Source: an uncultured Blautia sp. (GTDB taxonomy: Bacteria; Bacillota; Clostridia; Lachnospirales; Lachnospiraceae). Taken from it: DNA of 39,806 bases. Below, piece by piece: positions 9,471-17,489 of this stretch. Each line of letters starts with the position of its first letter. Position 1 is the stretch's first letter. The notes beneath the pieces were generated by a model. That model searched no databases, was not told where the DNA came from, and saw only the letters and a program-made list of their open reading frames with translations. A program made the translations under genes and the position numbers. The stretch lies in assembly GCA_945872375.1 (NCBI GenBank), contig CAMBYR010000001.1, positions 1-39,806 of the forward strand, read 5' to 3'.

Positions 9471-10211
9471 TTGAATCATTTACATAAAACTGCAGAGAGG
9501 CTGCTTCATCTTCTGTATCCGCCAAGATGCCCGCTCTGCCATCGGATCCTTGGAAATCCGGACAGGCTGATCTGCGAAGACTGTGCAGGACACCTGAAGC
9601 CAGTTTCCGGAGCCAGGTGTCTGAAGTGCGGAAATCCTGTCGGCGGAGAAGAAGAGTACTGCATTGAATGCCGAAACCGAAAAAGGGGATTTACGGCAGG
9701 GAAAGGAATTTTTCCGTATGATGAAAAAATGAAGGCCTCTGTTTTGAAATATAAATATCAGGGCTGTCGGGAATTCGGGCGGTTCTATGCGTTTGCCATG
9801 TATCGGTATGCAGGCCGGGAGCTTGCCCTGTGGAAGCCGGATATCCTGGTTCCGATTCCCATGCATCCCCGAAAACAGCGGGTGCGCGGATTTAACCAGG
9901 CAGAAGATCTGGCAGAGATGCTTTCGGATTTTTCCGGAATTCCTGCGGCAGAAGGAATCCTTCGAAAAACGAAACGGACAAAATCTCAGAAAAAACTGGA
10001 TGCGCGAAGCCGCAGGCAGAATCTGAAAGGTGCTTTTCAGGCATGCCGGAGGCTGGACGGACTGAAAATCCTGCTGATTGATGATGTATATACTACCGGA
10101 AGCACTGTGGAGGCAGCGGCGGAGTGTCTGCTGGAACAGGGAGCAGAGCAGGTTTTCTTCCTTACCCTGTGCCAGGGAAGCGGAGAAGAAGGTGATTCCG
10201 GACAACACTAA
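9471..10211 (+). CDS. ComF-family phosphoribosyltransferase-like protein
   Basis: ComFC-type protein of 246 aa, linked in Bacillus and other species to DNA uptake; its substrate is not established. The N-terminal zinc-ribbon region has four CxxC pairs (CPLC, CEDC, CLKC, CIEC, residues ~20-65). The C-terminal type I phosphoribosyltransferase domain has VPIPMHPRKQRVRGFNQ and the PRPP loop ILLIDDVYTTGST. The start is a TTG directly after an in-frame stop at 9468, with AGGA six nt upstream; no ATG or GTG in frame fits. It follows recD2 closely and may share its transcript. No other competence gene is in the window, so uptake is not implied by context. Confidence 0.88.
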   Translation: MNHLHKTAERLLHLLYPPRCPLCHRILGNPDRLICEDCAGHLKPVSGARCLKCGNPVGGEEEYCIECRNRKRGFTAGKGIFPYDEKMKASVLKYKYQGCREFGRFYAFAMYRYAGRELALWKPDILVPIPMHPRKQRVRGFNQAEDLAEMLSDFSGIPAAEGILRKTKRTKSQKKLDARSRRQNLKGAFQACRRLDGLKILLIDDVYTTGSTVEAAAECLLEQGAEQVFFLTLCQGSGEEGDSGQH

Positions 10212-10250
10212 AATGGAATGGTTTTGCCTGATTTATCGCAGAAAAAACAC

Positions 10251-10279
10251 TTTTCATAAAATAGGATATATGTTACAAT
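10251..10279 (+). promoter_or_regulatory. Sigma-A-type promoter with extended -10
   Basis: TTTTCA (10251-10256) and TACAAT (10274-10279) are separated by 17 nt, and TG at 10271-10272 gives an extended -10. It lies in the only sizeable gap between comF and the membrane-protein/cdaA group and would start that transcript about 40 nt upstream of the first gene. Confidence 0.6.
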
Positions 10280-10323
10280 TAATCTATATGCCTGAGTATG
10301 TGAACGGCTGAAAGGAGCAGGCT

Positions 10324-10758
10324 ATGATAAACGAAGAAAAAGTAAAAATCATGAATAAGCTCGCCATGTATGAAAAAGGCGAGGGGAGAAAATATCTTCC
10401 GGTCAGTAAATATTACAGAAGTGACTATATCGGTCTGGCACTGATCAAAAACTTCTTTCTGATCACCATCGGATATGTACTGGCAGTGGCAGGTATTGGA
10501 GTTTATTTTGGAGAATATCTGCTGGATAACATACATAAAATGGATCTGCTTGTTCTCGGAATCTATATTGTTTCCGGATATGTGGCAGCCATTGTGTTTT
10601 TTTCTCTTCTGACATATATCCAGTATTCTGTGAAATATCATCTGGCAAAAAAAAGTGTGAAACGGTATTACGAAAATCTTACCAGACTGGAAAAGATCTA
10701 CAGCCGTGAAGAAAAGAAAACAGCGGGACGCAAAGCGGCAGGAGGAAATAAAAGATGA
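10324..10758 (+). CDS. Small membrane protein, function unknown
   Basis: A 144-residue protein with a basic, soluble N-terminus (~35 aa), two hydrophobic helices (about residues 39-64 and 74-100) and a basic C-terminal tail rich in Lys and Arg. Both termini are predicted to lie in the cytoplasm. The start has AAGGAGCAGGCT upstream and lies behind the promoter at 10251. The stop overlaps the next start in an ATGA junction, so it is translationally coupled to the 365-aa membrane protein. No family is recognised. Position upstream of cdaA-cdaR suggests, but does not show, a role near c-di-AMP signalling or wall homeostasis. Confidence 0.7.
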   Translation: MINEEKVKIMNKLAMYEKGEGRKYLPVSKYYRSDYIGLALIKNFFLITIGYVLAVAGIGVYFGEYLLDNIHKMDLLVLGIYIVSGYVAAIVFFSLLTYIQYSVKYHLAKKSVKRYYENLTRLEKIYSREEKKTAGRKAAGGNKR

Positions 10759-11852
10759 CAGCTTTACTGGAATTAAAACAGAAAATCAAACGGATTTACG
10801 GAAAGTACGAAATGTATTTTCTGCCTGTGTTCAAATTTGCACTGGCATTTTTATATTTCACATGGATCAATGAGAAGCTGGGATTTATGGCACAGTTAAA
10901 CAATGTTTTTGTGGTGCTGATCCTATCCCTGATCTGTTGTATCCTTCCCTCCGGAGTCATGGTGTTTACCGGATTTGTTCTGATGATAGGACACTGCTAC
11001 GGACTTGGGATCGATGTGGCGGCATTTATGCTGGTACTGATTCTGTTTATGCTGATTCTTTTTTTGAGATTCAGTGCGGGAAATAATATTGTACTGGTGT
11101 TTACACCGCTTTCCTTTACCTTTAATGTACCTGCGCTGCTTCCCATTGGAGCAGGACTTCTTGGAAATGCATTTTCCGCTTTTCCGGCAGGCTGCGGTGT
11201 GGTGATCTATTATTTTATCCGTTTTCTGAGAGCAAACGCAGAAACCTTCCGGAATCCGGATATTGAGATCCTGGATCGTCTGACCATGATGGCAGACGGA
11301 CTGGTGACCAACTGGGGAATGTGGCTCACAGTGGTAGTCTTCATTGTGGTTACCCTTCTGGTAAACCTCATTCGTACCCGTTCCTTTGATTATGCATGGA
11401 GGATCGCCATTATCCTGGGCGGTGTCAGCTATGTGGTTATGGTACTGGCCGGAAGTTATTATCTGGGCGGAACAGTGAATGTAACAGCTCAGGTCGGATA
11501 TACGGCACTTTGTATTGTGATCGGACTGATTCTGGAATTTTTCGTGTTCGGCGGTGATTATACAAGAACAGAGCGCCTTGAATATGAGGACGATGAGTAT
11601 TATTATTATGTAAAGGCGGTTCCAAAGGCTTATGTAACATCGTCTGAGAGAAGCATTAAAAAGATCAGCGGTTCTTCCCGGAATGACCGGAAGCATGAGG
11701 ATGCTGAGAGTCGTCAGGAAAAGGATGCATCGGAAAAGAAAGCGCGAAAAGAGAAAAAGAAAACCTCCGGAACAGCGCCCGTGATGCAGACAGAAGAAAC
11801 GGACAGCATTGATTTTGAGAAAAAACTGGAGGAATCTCTGAAAGATCTTTGA
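10755..11852 (+). CDS. Polytopic membrane protein with charged cytoplasmic tail, unknown
   Basis: A 365-aa protein with about seven or eight hydrophobic segments between residues 22 and 270, then a roughly 95-residue hydrophilic tail. The tail contains an acidic/aromatic patch (DDEYYYYVKAVPK) followed by a Lys/Glu/Ser-rich disordered region. The tyrosine-rich patch is unusual and could be an interaction site. The start overlaps the previous stop (ATGA). It ends 24 nt before cdaA, so the group is probably one operon. I recognise it only as a Clostridia-style conserved membrane protein; transport or wall-related roles are possible but unsupported by a motif. Confidence 0.72.
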   Translation: MTALLELKQKIKRIYGKYEMYFLPVFKFALAFLYFTWINEKLGFMAQLNNVFVVLILSLICCILPSGVMVFTGFVLMIGHCYGLGIDVAAFMLVLILFMLILFLRFSAGNNIVLVFTPLSFTFNVPALLPIGAGLLGNAFSAFPAGCGVVIYYFIRFLRANAETFRNPDIEILDRLTMMADGLVTNWGMWLTVVVFIVVTLLVNLIRTRSFDYAWRIAIILGGVSYVVMVLAGSYYLGGTVNVTAQVGYTALCIVIGLILEFFVFGGDYTRTERLEYEDDEYYYYVKAVPKAYVTSSERSIKKISGSSRNDRKHEDAESRQEKDASEKKARKEKKKTSGTAPVMQTEETDSIDFEKKLEESLKDL

Positions 11853-11876
11853 GTATAAAATGGAAAGGAGGACCTT

Positions 11877-12761
11877 ATGCCGGGCATTGAAGATTTAGTG
11901 GTCAGATATCTGTCAAAAATCTCGTTCCCTCATATCGGAGTGATCGATGTGCTGGAAATTGCACTGATTTCGGTTTTTGTATATCAGTTTGTTGTCTGGA
12001 TAAAATATACAAGAGCGTATACTCTGCTGAAGGGTATCCTGATTGTACTGGTGTTTCTCCTGATTGCATACATTTTGAAAATGAATACGATCCTGTGGAT
12101 CGTTGCCAACCTGGCTCAGGTAATGATCATCGGAGTGGTAATTATCTTCCAGCCGGAGCTGAGACGTGCGCTGGAACAGCTGGGACAGAAAAACATCGTG
12201 GCGGCCATCATCCCGTTTGATACGGGAAAGGAAGTAAAGGAACGCTTTACGGATAAAACGATCAATGAGCTGATCAAAGCGTGCTTTGATATGGGTGAGG
12301 TCCGGACCGGTGCGCTGATCGTCATTGAGCAGGATATTATGCTGGGAGATTATGAACGAACCGGTATTACACTGGATGCCGTTCTTACCAGCCAGCTTTT
12401 GATCAACATTTTTGAACACAACACACCTCTGCACGACGGAGCGGTGATCGTCCGCGGCAATCGTATCGTATCTGCGACCTGCTACCTGCCTCTTTCAGAC
12501 AATATGGAGCTCAGCAAGCAGCTTGGAACGAGACACAGAGCCGGTGTGGGAATCAGCGAAGTGACAGATTCGGTGACGATCATTGTTTCAGAAGAAACAG
12601 GACAGGTGTCTGTGGCAAAGGACGGACGTCTGCTGCGAAATGTGGACAGTACCCGTCTGAGAGAGATTCTGGTAGAGACCCAGAATAAAAAGATTGTTGA
12701 AAACGGTAAACTGCGCAATCTGCTGAAAGGAAGAGTGAAACATGAAGAGAAAGCTCACTGA
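11877..12761 (+). CDS. cdaA: Diadenylate cyclase CdaA (c-di-AMP synthase)
   Basis: Makes c-di-AMP from two ATP at the membrane. The 294-aa protein has three predicted N-terminal transmembrane helices (within residues ~15-95), then the DAC (DisA_N) domain. Catalytic motifs are complete: D187-G188-A189 in LHDGAVIV and R219-H220-R221 in LGTRHRAGVG. The start has AAAGGAGGACCTT upstream. It overlaps cdaR by 20 nt, which matches the conserved cdaA-cdaR pairing in Firmicutes. c-di-AMP controls potassium and osmolyte balance and indirectly wall stability, so the wall enzymes downstream fit this context. Often followed by glmM; here an HPr-like gene follows cdaR instead. Confidence 0.95.
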   Translation: MPGIEDLVVRYLSKISFPHIGVIDVLEIALISVFVYQFVVWIKYTRAYTLLKGILIVLVFLLIAYILKMNTILWIVANLAQVMIIGVVIIFQPELRRALEQLGQKNIVAAIIPFDTGKEVKERFTDKTINELIKACFDMGEVRTGALIVIEQDIMLGDYERTGITLDAVLTSQLLINIFEHNTPLHDGAVIVRGNRIVSATCYLPLSDNMELSKQLGTRHRAGVGISEVTDSVTIIVSEETGQVSVAKDGRLLRNVDSTRLREILVETQNKKIVENGKLRNLLKGRVKHEEKAH

Positions 12762-14028
12762 AAATATTTCTCTGAAGATCCTGTCTGTCGTGGTTGCGAT
12801 TCTGGTTTGGCTGATCGTGGTAAACGTGGATAATCCCGTCGGAACTCGTCAGTTTGTGCTGGACAGTGTGGACCTGATCAATCAGGCATACATTGATCAG
12901 GACGGCAAGATGTGTCTTCCGGACGCCGATCAGGGCTCCGTAAGGGTTTATATTACAGGTGCCAGAAAAACACTGGAAAAGATCAAGGCTGCGGACATCC
13001 ATGCAGTAGCGGATCTTCAGCAGGCAGTCAGCCTGAATACCAGTCCGGTGATGGTTCCCATTACCGTCACCTGTGATGGAATATCGGCAAGCAACATCGA
13101 AGTTGTGCCCGGCAATTTTGCTGTTTACCTTCAGGAAAAGGAAACAAAGGAATTTGCCGTCAGCGTGACAAGCGGTGACAGCAGGCCGGCCCGCGGATAT
13201 GAGATCGGAAGCATTACTTCCAACCCGGAGAAAATAAAAATTACAGGTCCGAAGACTCTGATCAGTAAAATTGATACAGTAACTGCCGCCATCAATGTGG
13301 AAGGGCAGAATGAAGATGTGGTACAGGAATCCTCACTGGTGATCTATGATAAAAACGGCGATCCACTTACAGAGACGAGGATGAGCTATCTGAACCTTGT
13401 ATCAATAGTCACCGTGACGGCAAAGCTCTGGAATGTACGGACTAATGTGAAGCTGGCTGCGGACTGCTCGGGAAATCCGGCAGAAGGATATCAGGTTGAC
13501 AGTATCACAAAGGTACCGGATACCATCAGCGTGGCGGGCAGCAGGGATGCACTGGCATCGCTGGAAGAAAAAGGGAATGAGATCTGTATTCCTGCGGAAT
13601 ACATTGATATATCCGGAGCATCCTCCGATGTGGAAGTCAAGGTAAATATTACCCAGCTTCTGCCGGATGGGCTGAAGCTCCCTTCGGGATCCAGCGAGGA
13701 TGTCTGGGTAAGAGTCAATATACTGCCGGAAGGCAGCCATGCGTTTGCTTTTTCCACACAGAATATCAAGGTGGAGAATCAGCCGGAAAATATGCAGGTA
13801 ACCTTTGGAACAGACAAGATTGAGATCCGTATCAAAGGGGAAGAACTTCCTGATAATCTGGCGGATCTGAAGGACCTTCAGGTTTCTGTGGATCTGACAG
13901 GAAAAGAAGCAGGAAACTATGAACTTCCTGTAAAGATCAGCCTGCCGGAGGAATATGAGCTGGTGGAGGCTGTTACGGCGGAAGTACAGATTTCAGAAAT
14001 ATCAACTGTGGAAAGCAGTGAAGAATAG
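12742..14028 (+). CDS. cdaR: YbbR-domain protein CdaR, regulator of CdaA
   Basis: Extracytoplasmic partner that modulates CdaA activity. The 428-aa protein has a single N-terminal anchor (about residues 10-30, ILSVVVAILVWLIVV) followed by four YbbR-like beta-rich repeats of about 80-90 residues each; PGTRQF-like and ITGARKTLEKI / ITGPKTLISKI / VAGSRDALASL segments mark the repeats. It starts inside the end of cdaA (20-nt overlap), giving strong translational coupling. Length and domain architecture are normal for the family. The C-terminus is acidic (VESSEE). Confidence 0.93.
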   Translation: MKRKLTENISLKILSVVVAILVWLIVVNVDNPVGTRQFVLDSVDLINQAYIDQDGKMCLPDADQGSVRVYITGARKTLEKIKAADIHAVADLQQAVSLNTSPVMVPITVTCDGISASNIEVVPGNFAVYLQEKETKEFAVSVTSGDSRPARGYEIGSITSNPEKIKITGPKTLISKIDTVTAAINVEGQNEDVVQESSLVIYDKNGDPLTETRMSYLNLVSIVTVTAKLWNVRTNVKLAADCSGNPAEGYQVDSITKVPDTISVAGSRDALASLEEKGNEICIPAEYIDISGASSDVEVKVNITQLLPDGLKLPSGSSEDVWVRVNILPEGSHAFAFSTQNIKVENQPENMQVTFGTDKIEIRIKGEELPDNLADLKDLQVSVDLTGKEAGNYELPVKISLPEEYELVEAVTAEVQISEISTVESSEE

Positions 14029-14039
14029 GAGGCGGCAGT

Positions 14040-14303
14040 ATGGTAAGTCAAAAAGTAAAGGTTGTGAATCCAACAGGTCTGCACCTGAGACCGGCAGGTA
14101 TTTTATGTAAGGAAGCGATGAAATTTAAATCTCTGATTACATTTTCTTTTGATGGCTGTACGGCCAATGCCAAAAGTGTCCTCAGTGTATTGGGGGCTTG
14201 TGTGAAATGCGGAGATGAAATCGAGCTTACCTGTGAGGGAAGCGACGAAAAGGAAGCACTGGAAGCCCTGACGGCAGCAATTCGGGGCGGCCTTGGAGAA
14301 TAA
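14040..14303 (+). CDS. HPr-family phosphocarrier protein
   Basis: An 87-aa HPr-fold protein. Both key residues are present: His15 in GLHLRPAG (site phosphorylated by PTS enzyme I) and Ser46 in NAKSVLSVLGA (site of HPr kinase). It could therefore be the general PTS phosphocarrier PtsH or a regulatory paralogue. No enzyme I, HPr kinase or permease gene is in the window; the nearest neighbours are cdaR, 11 nt upstream, and a wall enzyme, 27 nt downstream. The start has GGAGGCGGCAGT upstream. Cysteines 23, 40, 54 and 57 are more numerous than in a typical HPr. Confidence 0.9.
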   Translation: MVSQKVKVVNPTGLHLRPAGILCKEAMKFKSLITFSFDGCTANAKSVLSVLGACVKCGDEIELTCEGSDEKEALEALTAAIRGGLGE

Positions 14304-14330
14304 ATGATTAAGAGATAAGGAGGAGAAATT

Positions 14331-17075
14331 GTGAAAAAGAAATTTGTTGCGATGCTGCTGAGTATTACGATGTGCCTGACGATGGTCGGCCAGGCGGGAG
14401 CAGCCGTATTTGAGGATGCAGAAGCTGCAGAGGGGGCTGCTGCCGCAGTCCTGGATGTGGATGCAGGTGCTCCGGCAGCAGATATGTTTGAGACACAGGC
14501 CGGTGTTCAGGAGGCGGAAATTCCCAATACTCCTGCAGCCGCATCGGAAAATGTATTTCAGGATGCCCCGGAGGATGTAATCATCATTACGCCTGTGCCG
14601 GAAGAACAGGAAGCACCGTCTCAGGACACGGAAATTTTCAGCTCTGAAGAGGAATTGGTATCGACTGAAGCTCCGGATGAGTCTGCGGAGGAAGTGCCGG
14701 CAGATCATGCTCTTCTTGAAGCGGCCGATGGAAAGATTTTTCTTGCCTACTGGAGATATGATACTGCAAAGAAAAAATGGAAACTTCGAAAACCTGTCAC
14801 TGTATCTGCAGCTCTCCTGAATGCGTCCGGAGAGCAGGAGACCGAAGAGATTTCCGAGGAGCCTGTTTTCGGAGAGGCCGGAATTGCAGAAGTTACGGAA
14901 ATCGAGCCTATGACAGCAGATGCCTTTGAGTCTGTGGAGATATCAGAGACTCTGTTTTCTTCCGCGTCAGACGAGATGACGGCAGAGGAGGCCCCGGAGA
15001 CAGAAGCAGAATCTGTTCCGGCAGAGGAAACAGCACCGGAAGCGGTCAGTGCGGAAGAACAGCTTCTGCAGGCAGTGCCGGAGGAATATTACACAGCAGA
15101 AGACGGCGTGGTACATATTCGTGTTTATCAGAGCGTCAGCTCCGATAAAATTGTGACAGAAGGAGACTATCTCTTTGATGCAGAAGGATATCTGATTACA
15201 GGAGCATACGAAGTTCCGGCAGGAACAAAGGGCTCTCCTGTTTCTGCAGCAGATGCAGAATTCTTCTTTATGAATCAGGAAAATGCCGTACCGTTTGTCA
15301 GCGGATCCACAGCGGAGCGCAGCCCTGCCAATTCCAATATGGGACAGCTTCAGAAGGATTACTGGTACTGGACCGGAAAACTGTTCCGCTACTATGCAAA
15401 GGATACGGGTGCATACACGACGGTAAGACAGCTGATGGCAGCAGCCCAGAAGGCAGGTACCTTTACCGGTGTTTACACCATTAATGGCGAAAAATATGTA
15501 CTGAGTTCTTCCGGAACTCCGCGTGTTGGAGATGTCCGTGTGACGATCAATGGCGTTAAGAACTATTATTACGGACTTCCGGCTACGGAATCCGGACAGA
15601 TTCCCGGACGGCTGTTCCATTCCGGATGGATGAAGACCATCCAGTCAAACGGTCTGGAAAGATGGAGAAAATACGATGACAATGGCCTGTTCATTGATCA
15701 GGGCGGAAATTATGTGACAAAGCTGGATAAGAATGTGGATCCCAATGTGGGCAGCTATACCTATTTCCTTTCCCGCAGCGGATATATTCTGAAAAGCAGA
15801 ATGACAAAGGCTGCTGACGGCTATATTTATGCAACTGATGCAAAGGGACGGATCTACAAAGACAAAGTCGTAAAATATCAGGGTTACAGATACTACATGG
15901 ATAAATACGGACGCCGTTCCCGCTGGAGAAACTGCTGGAAGAGACTCTCCTGTGCCGGAAACCGTTATTATTATTTCGGTGCGGTACGCGGAAGAATCGA
16001 AGAGCAGTCAGGCTGGAAGCGGATCGTTCTTACAAACGGAACTGTAGAAGGCTGGTATTATTTCCCGGCAAGCGGAAATCATTATAAAAATGTTCTTCTG
16101 AAATCGGGACGCTTTATTCTGGAATCAGGAGCACTTTACAGCGGTATCGGATATGTAAACGGCAAAACCTATTTCTTTGCCGGTTCCGGTGCAGATGCTC
16201 CCGGCGGTGTGATGTACAAGAGCACCTGGATCCATTTTATGGATAAATGGTATTATGCAGGCAGCGACGGAGCCCTTTACCAGAATGGTTGGGGATATAT
16301 CGACGGCGGATATTATTACTTTAACAGTGATTTTACCGTACTGACAAATCAGCCGGTAACAAAGGACGGCGTAGCAGGCTATGTGGACAGCAGGGGTACC
16401 TTCTGTAAGGCCGGATGGCTGGTAGTAAGCAGTGCAAACAATCTGGTAAAATATATTGATCCTGCCACAGGACCGGTGGTAAATACCTCTAAGGTCATCA
16501 ATGGACAGAGATTCTATTTCGATGCAAACGGTTACCGGATCAATGATGTAAGCAATATCGTCGGAGGTCCTTACTATCTGGAAGTTGACCGTGTGAACGG
16601 TGTCATCAATGTATACAATAACTCTTCTAAGAGTATTCCGGTGAAGTCCGTAAGATGCTCGGTTGGTCTTCCGGGAACTCCTACCTGGCCTACCAATCGT
16701 ACGCTGGTGCTTACAAGAGCCCTCAGATGGCAGCCTCTTATGGGACCGTCCTGGGGTCAGTATGCGACTCATATTGATGGAGCCGGCAATGGCGGTATTT
16801 ATATTCATTCCGTAGCCGGAGGAACAAGAAGCTACTATAACCTTCCCGCAGGAGAATACAATAAGCTTGGAAGTCCTGCATCCCATGGATGTGTCCGTGT
16901 CTGCGTGGCAGATGCAAGATGGATCTACTACAACTGCAATAAGAGCACGGTGAAGATCATCGATGGCGCTTATGTATCTGACGAAGCGTTTAAAGGTCCG
17001 CTGGGACGTCCGGCACGGGTTCCTCTTTACGGAAGCTGCAATTTCGACCCAACAGACAATCTTGCATGGCATTAA
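14331..17075 (+). CDS. Secreted L,D-transpeptidase with wall-binding repeats
   Basis: A 914-aa secreted protein that probably cross-links peptidoglycan (3-3 links) or attaches proteins to it. It starts at GTG 14331 behind AAGGAGGAGAAATT. Residues 1-25 are a signal peptide (basic KKK, hydrophobic core, AGAA). Residues ~26-290 are a low-complexity Glu/Ala/Pro-rich linker with a short folded insert near 130-160. Residues ~345-740 carry repeated aromatic/Gly motifs of the cell-wall-binding (glucan- or choline-binding-like) type, such as GWGYIDGGYYYFNSD. The C-terminal YkuD domain (~760-895) has catalytic His826 (IYIHSVAGG) and Cys854 in SHGCVRV. A strong terminator follows. Domain order repeats-then-YkuD with a very long acidic linker is distinctive. 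Confidence 0.9.
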   Translation: MKKKFVAMLLSITMCLTMVGQAGAAVFEDAEAAEGAAAAVLDVDAGAPAADMFETQAGVQEAEIPNTPAAASENVFQDAPEDVIIITPVPEEQEAPSQDTEIFSSEEELVSTEAPDESAEEVPADHALLEAADGKIFLAYWRYDTAKKKWKLRKPVTVSAALLNASGEQETEEISEEPVFGEAGIAEVTEIEPMTADAFESVEISETLFSSASDEMTAEEAPETEAESVPAEETAPEAVSAEEQLLQAVPEEYYTAEDGVVHIRVYQSVSSDKIVTEGDYLFDAEGYLITGAYEVPAGTKGSPVSAADAEFFFMNQENAVPFVSGSTAERSPANSNMGQLQKDYWYWTGKLFRYYAKDTGAYTTVRQLMAAAQKAGTFTGVYTINGEKYVLSSSGTPRVGDVRVTINGVKNYYYGLPATESGQIPGRLFHSGWMKTIQSNGLERWRKYDDNGLFIDQGGNYVTKLDKNVDPNVGSYTYFLSRSGYILKSRMTKAADGYIYATDAKGRIYKDKVVKYQGYRYYMDKYGRRSRWRNCWKRLSCAGNRYYYFGAVRGRIEEQSGWKRIVLTNGTVEGWYYFPASGNHYKNVLLKSGRFILESGALYSGIGYVNGKTYFFAGSGADAPGGVMYKSTWIHFMDKWYYAGSDGALYQNGWGYIDGGYYYFNSDFTVLTNQPVTKDGVAGYVDSRGTFCKAGWLVVSSANNLVKYIDPATGPVVNTSKVINGQRFYFDANGYRINDVSNIVGGPYYLEVDRVNGVINVYNNSSKSIPVKSVRCSVGLPGTPTWPTNRTLVLTRALRWQPLMGPSWGQYATHIDGAGNGGIYIHSVAGGTRSYYNLPAGEYNKLGSPASHGCVRVCVADARWIYYNCNKSTVKIIDGAYVSDEAFKGPLGRPARVPLYGSCNFDPTDNLAWH

Positions 17076-17083
17076 ATGTTACA

Positions 17084-17117
17084 AGAGTTCTCCGGAATTT
17101 CCCGGGGAACTCTTTTT
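17084..17117 (+). terminator. Rho-independent terminator after the L,D-transpeptidase
   Basis: AGAGTTCTCCGG (17084-17095) pairs with CCGGGGAACTCT (17102-17113) as a 12-bp stem with one G-T pair and a 6-nt loop, running into TTTTT. It separates the cdaA/LDT transcript from the muramidase unit. Confidence 0.88.
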
Positions 17118-17141
17118 AATGAAATTACGAAACTAAATTTC

Positions 17142-17170
17142 TTGCATTTCCTATATATGATATGTATAAT
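17142..17170 (+). promoter_or_regulatory. Strong sigma-A-type promoter of the GH25 muramidase
   Basis: TTGCAT (17142-17147) and a perfect TATAAT (17165-17170) are separated by exactly 17 nt. It lies just after the terminator of the preceding gene. Transcription would start near 17177, which leaves a leader of about 310 nt before the muramidase ATG at 17490. Confidence 0.72.
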
Positions 17171-17201
17171 GTGGAATGTAATAAAAAAGTAACATTTTAA
17201 T

Positions 17202-17279
17202 AAAAGTCCTGGACAGCAGCCATGTGATGGAGCATGCCTGCATGCGCAGGCACATGGATATTGGACAGGCAAACCTGTA
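17202..17279 (+). repeat. 78-bp direct repeat, copy 1
   Basis: Base-for-base identical to 17395-17472, with different flanking bases on both sides. Inside the unit, CCATGTG (17220-17226) pairs with CACATGG (17251-17257), CCTG (17237-17240) with CAGG (17247-17250), GTCC (17206-17209) with GGAC (17263-17266), and ACAGG-CAAA-CCTGT forms a small hairpin at the end. Confidence 0.95.
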
Positions 17280-17369
17280 TGAGCAAGTAAGCCGACAGGC
17301 TGGATTGCGAATACAGGTTGTGATTGCGGGAGCATGAAATGCGGAGCAATCAACTTTTATTAATTGGTA

Positions 17370-17389
17370 ATGTCTGCGGCAGCAGACAT
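17370..17389 (+). repeat. 20-bp palindrome between the 78-bp repeats
   Basis: ATGTCTGC, spacer GGCA, GCAGACAT: perfect 8-bp arms around 4 bp. The same arms with a different spacer (AGAT) occur at 19299-19318. It could be a DNA operator or an RNA hairpin. Confidence 0.7.
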
Positions 17390-17394
17390 ATCCG

Positions 17395-17472
17395 AAAAGT
17401 CCTGGACAGCAGCCATGTGATGGAGCATGCCTGCATGCGCAGGCACATGGATATTGGACAGGCAAACCTGTA
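17395..17472 (+). repeat. 78-bp direct repeat, copy 2
   Basis: Perfect copy of 17202-17279, offset by 193 bp. It ends 17 nt upstream of the muramidase start, so its terminal ACAGG/CCTGT hairpin lies immediately before the ribosome-binding region. Confidence 0.95.
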
Positions 17473-17489
17473 AAAATCGAGGGAGAGTA

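Larger units (their letters stand above)
17177..17489 (+). other. Long structured 5' leader of the muramidase gene
   Basis: This non-coding stretch between promoter and start codon holds two identical 78-bp repeats, a palindrome and several hairpins. After repeat 1, CCTGTAT (17274-17280) can pair either with the ACAGG just before it (17265-17269) or with ATACAGG at 17311-17317, a switch-like pair of alternatives. A further stem joins GATTGC (17322-17327) with GCAATC (17346-17351), contains GCAT/ATGC inside, and is followed by AACTTTTATT, which is terminator-like but weak. Repeat 2 ends 17 nt before the ATG, close to the Shine-Dalgarno region GAGGGAGAG. No known riboswitch class is recognised. 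Confidence 0.55.

Noticed and set aside
17202..17360. c-di-GMP-I or c-di-AMP riboswitch in the muramidase leader
   Set aside because: The GGCAAACC string and a GCC/GGC hairpin recall c-di-GMP-I, but the conserved GCAAAGCC and following P3 sequence are missing, and the ydaO consensus is not found. A covariance search would decide.
17364..17392. Second promoter overlapping the palindrome in the leader
   Set aside because: TTGGTA has a 17-nt spacer, but the -10 position (CATATC) matches only three of six bases.
17202..17472. CRISPR-like repeat-spacer arrangement
   Set aside because: There are only two repeat units, 78 bp long and 115 bp apart, with no third copy, no spacer regularity and no cas genes. 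The unit lies in a gene leader.
17427..17489. Longer muramidase start inside the 78-bp repeat
   Set aside because: It would place non-signal residues before a good signal peptide, and the ATG lies in the structured repeat without a ribosome-binding site.
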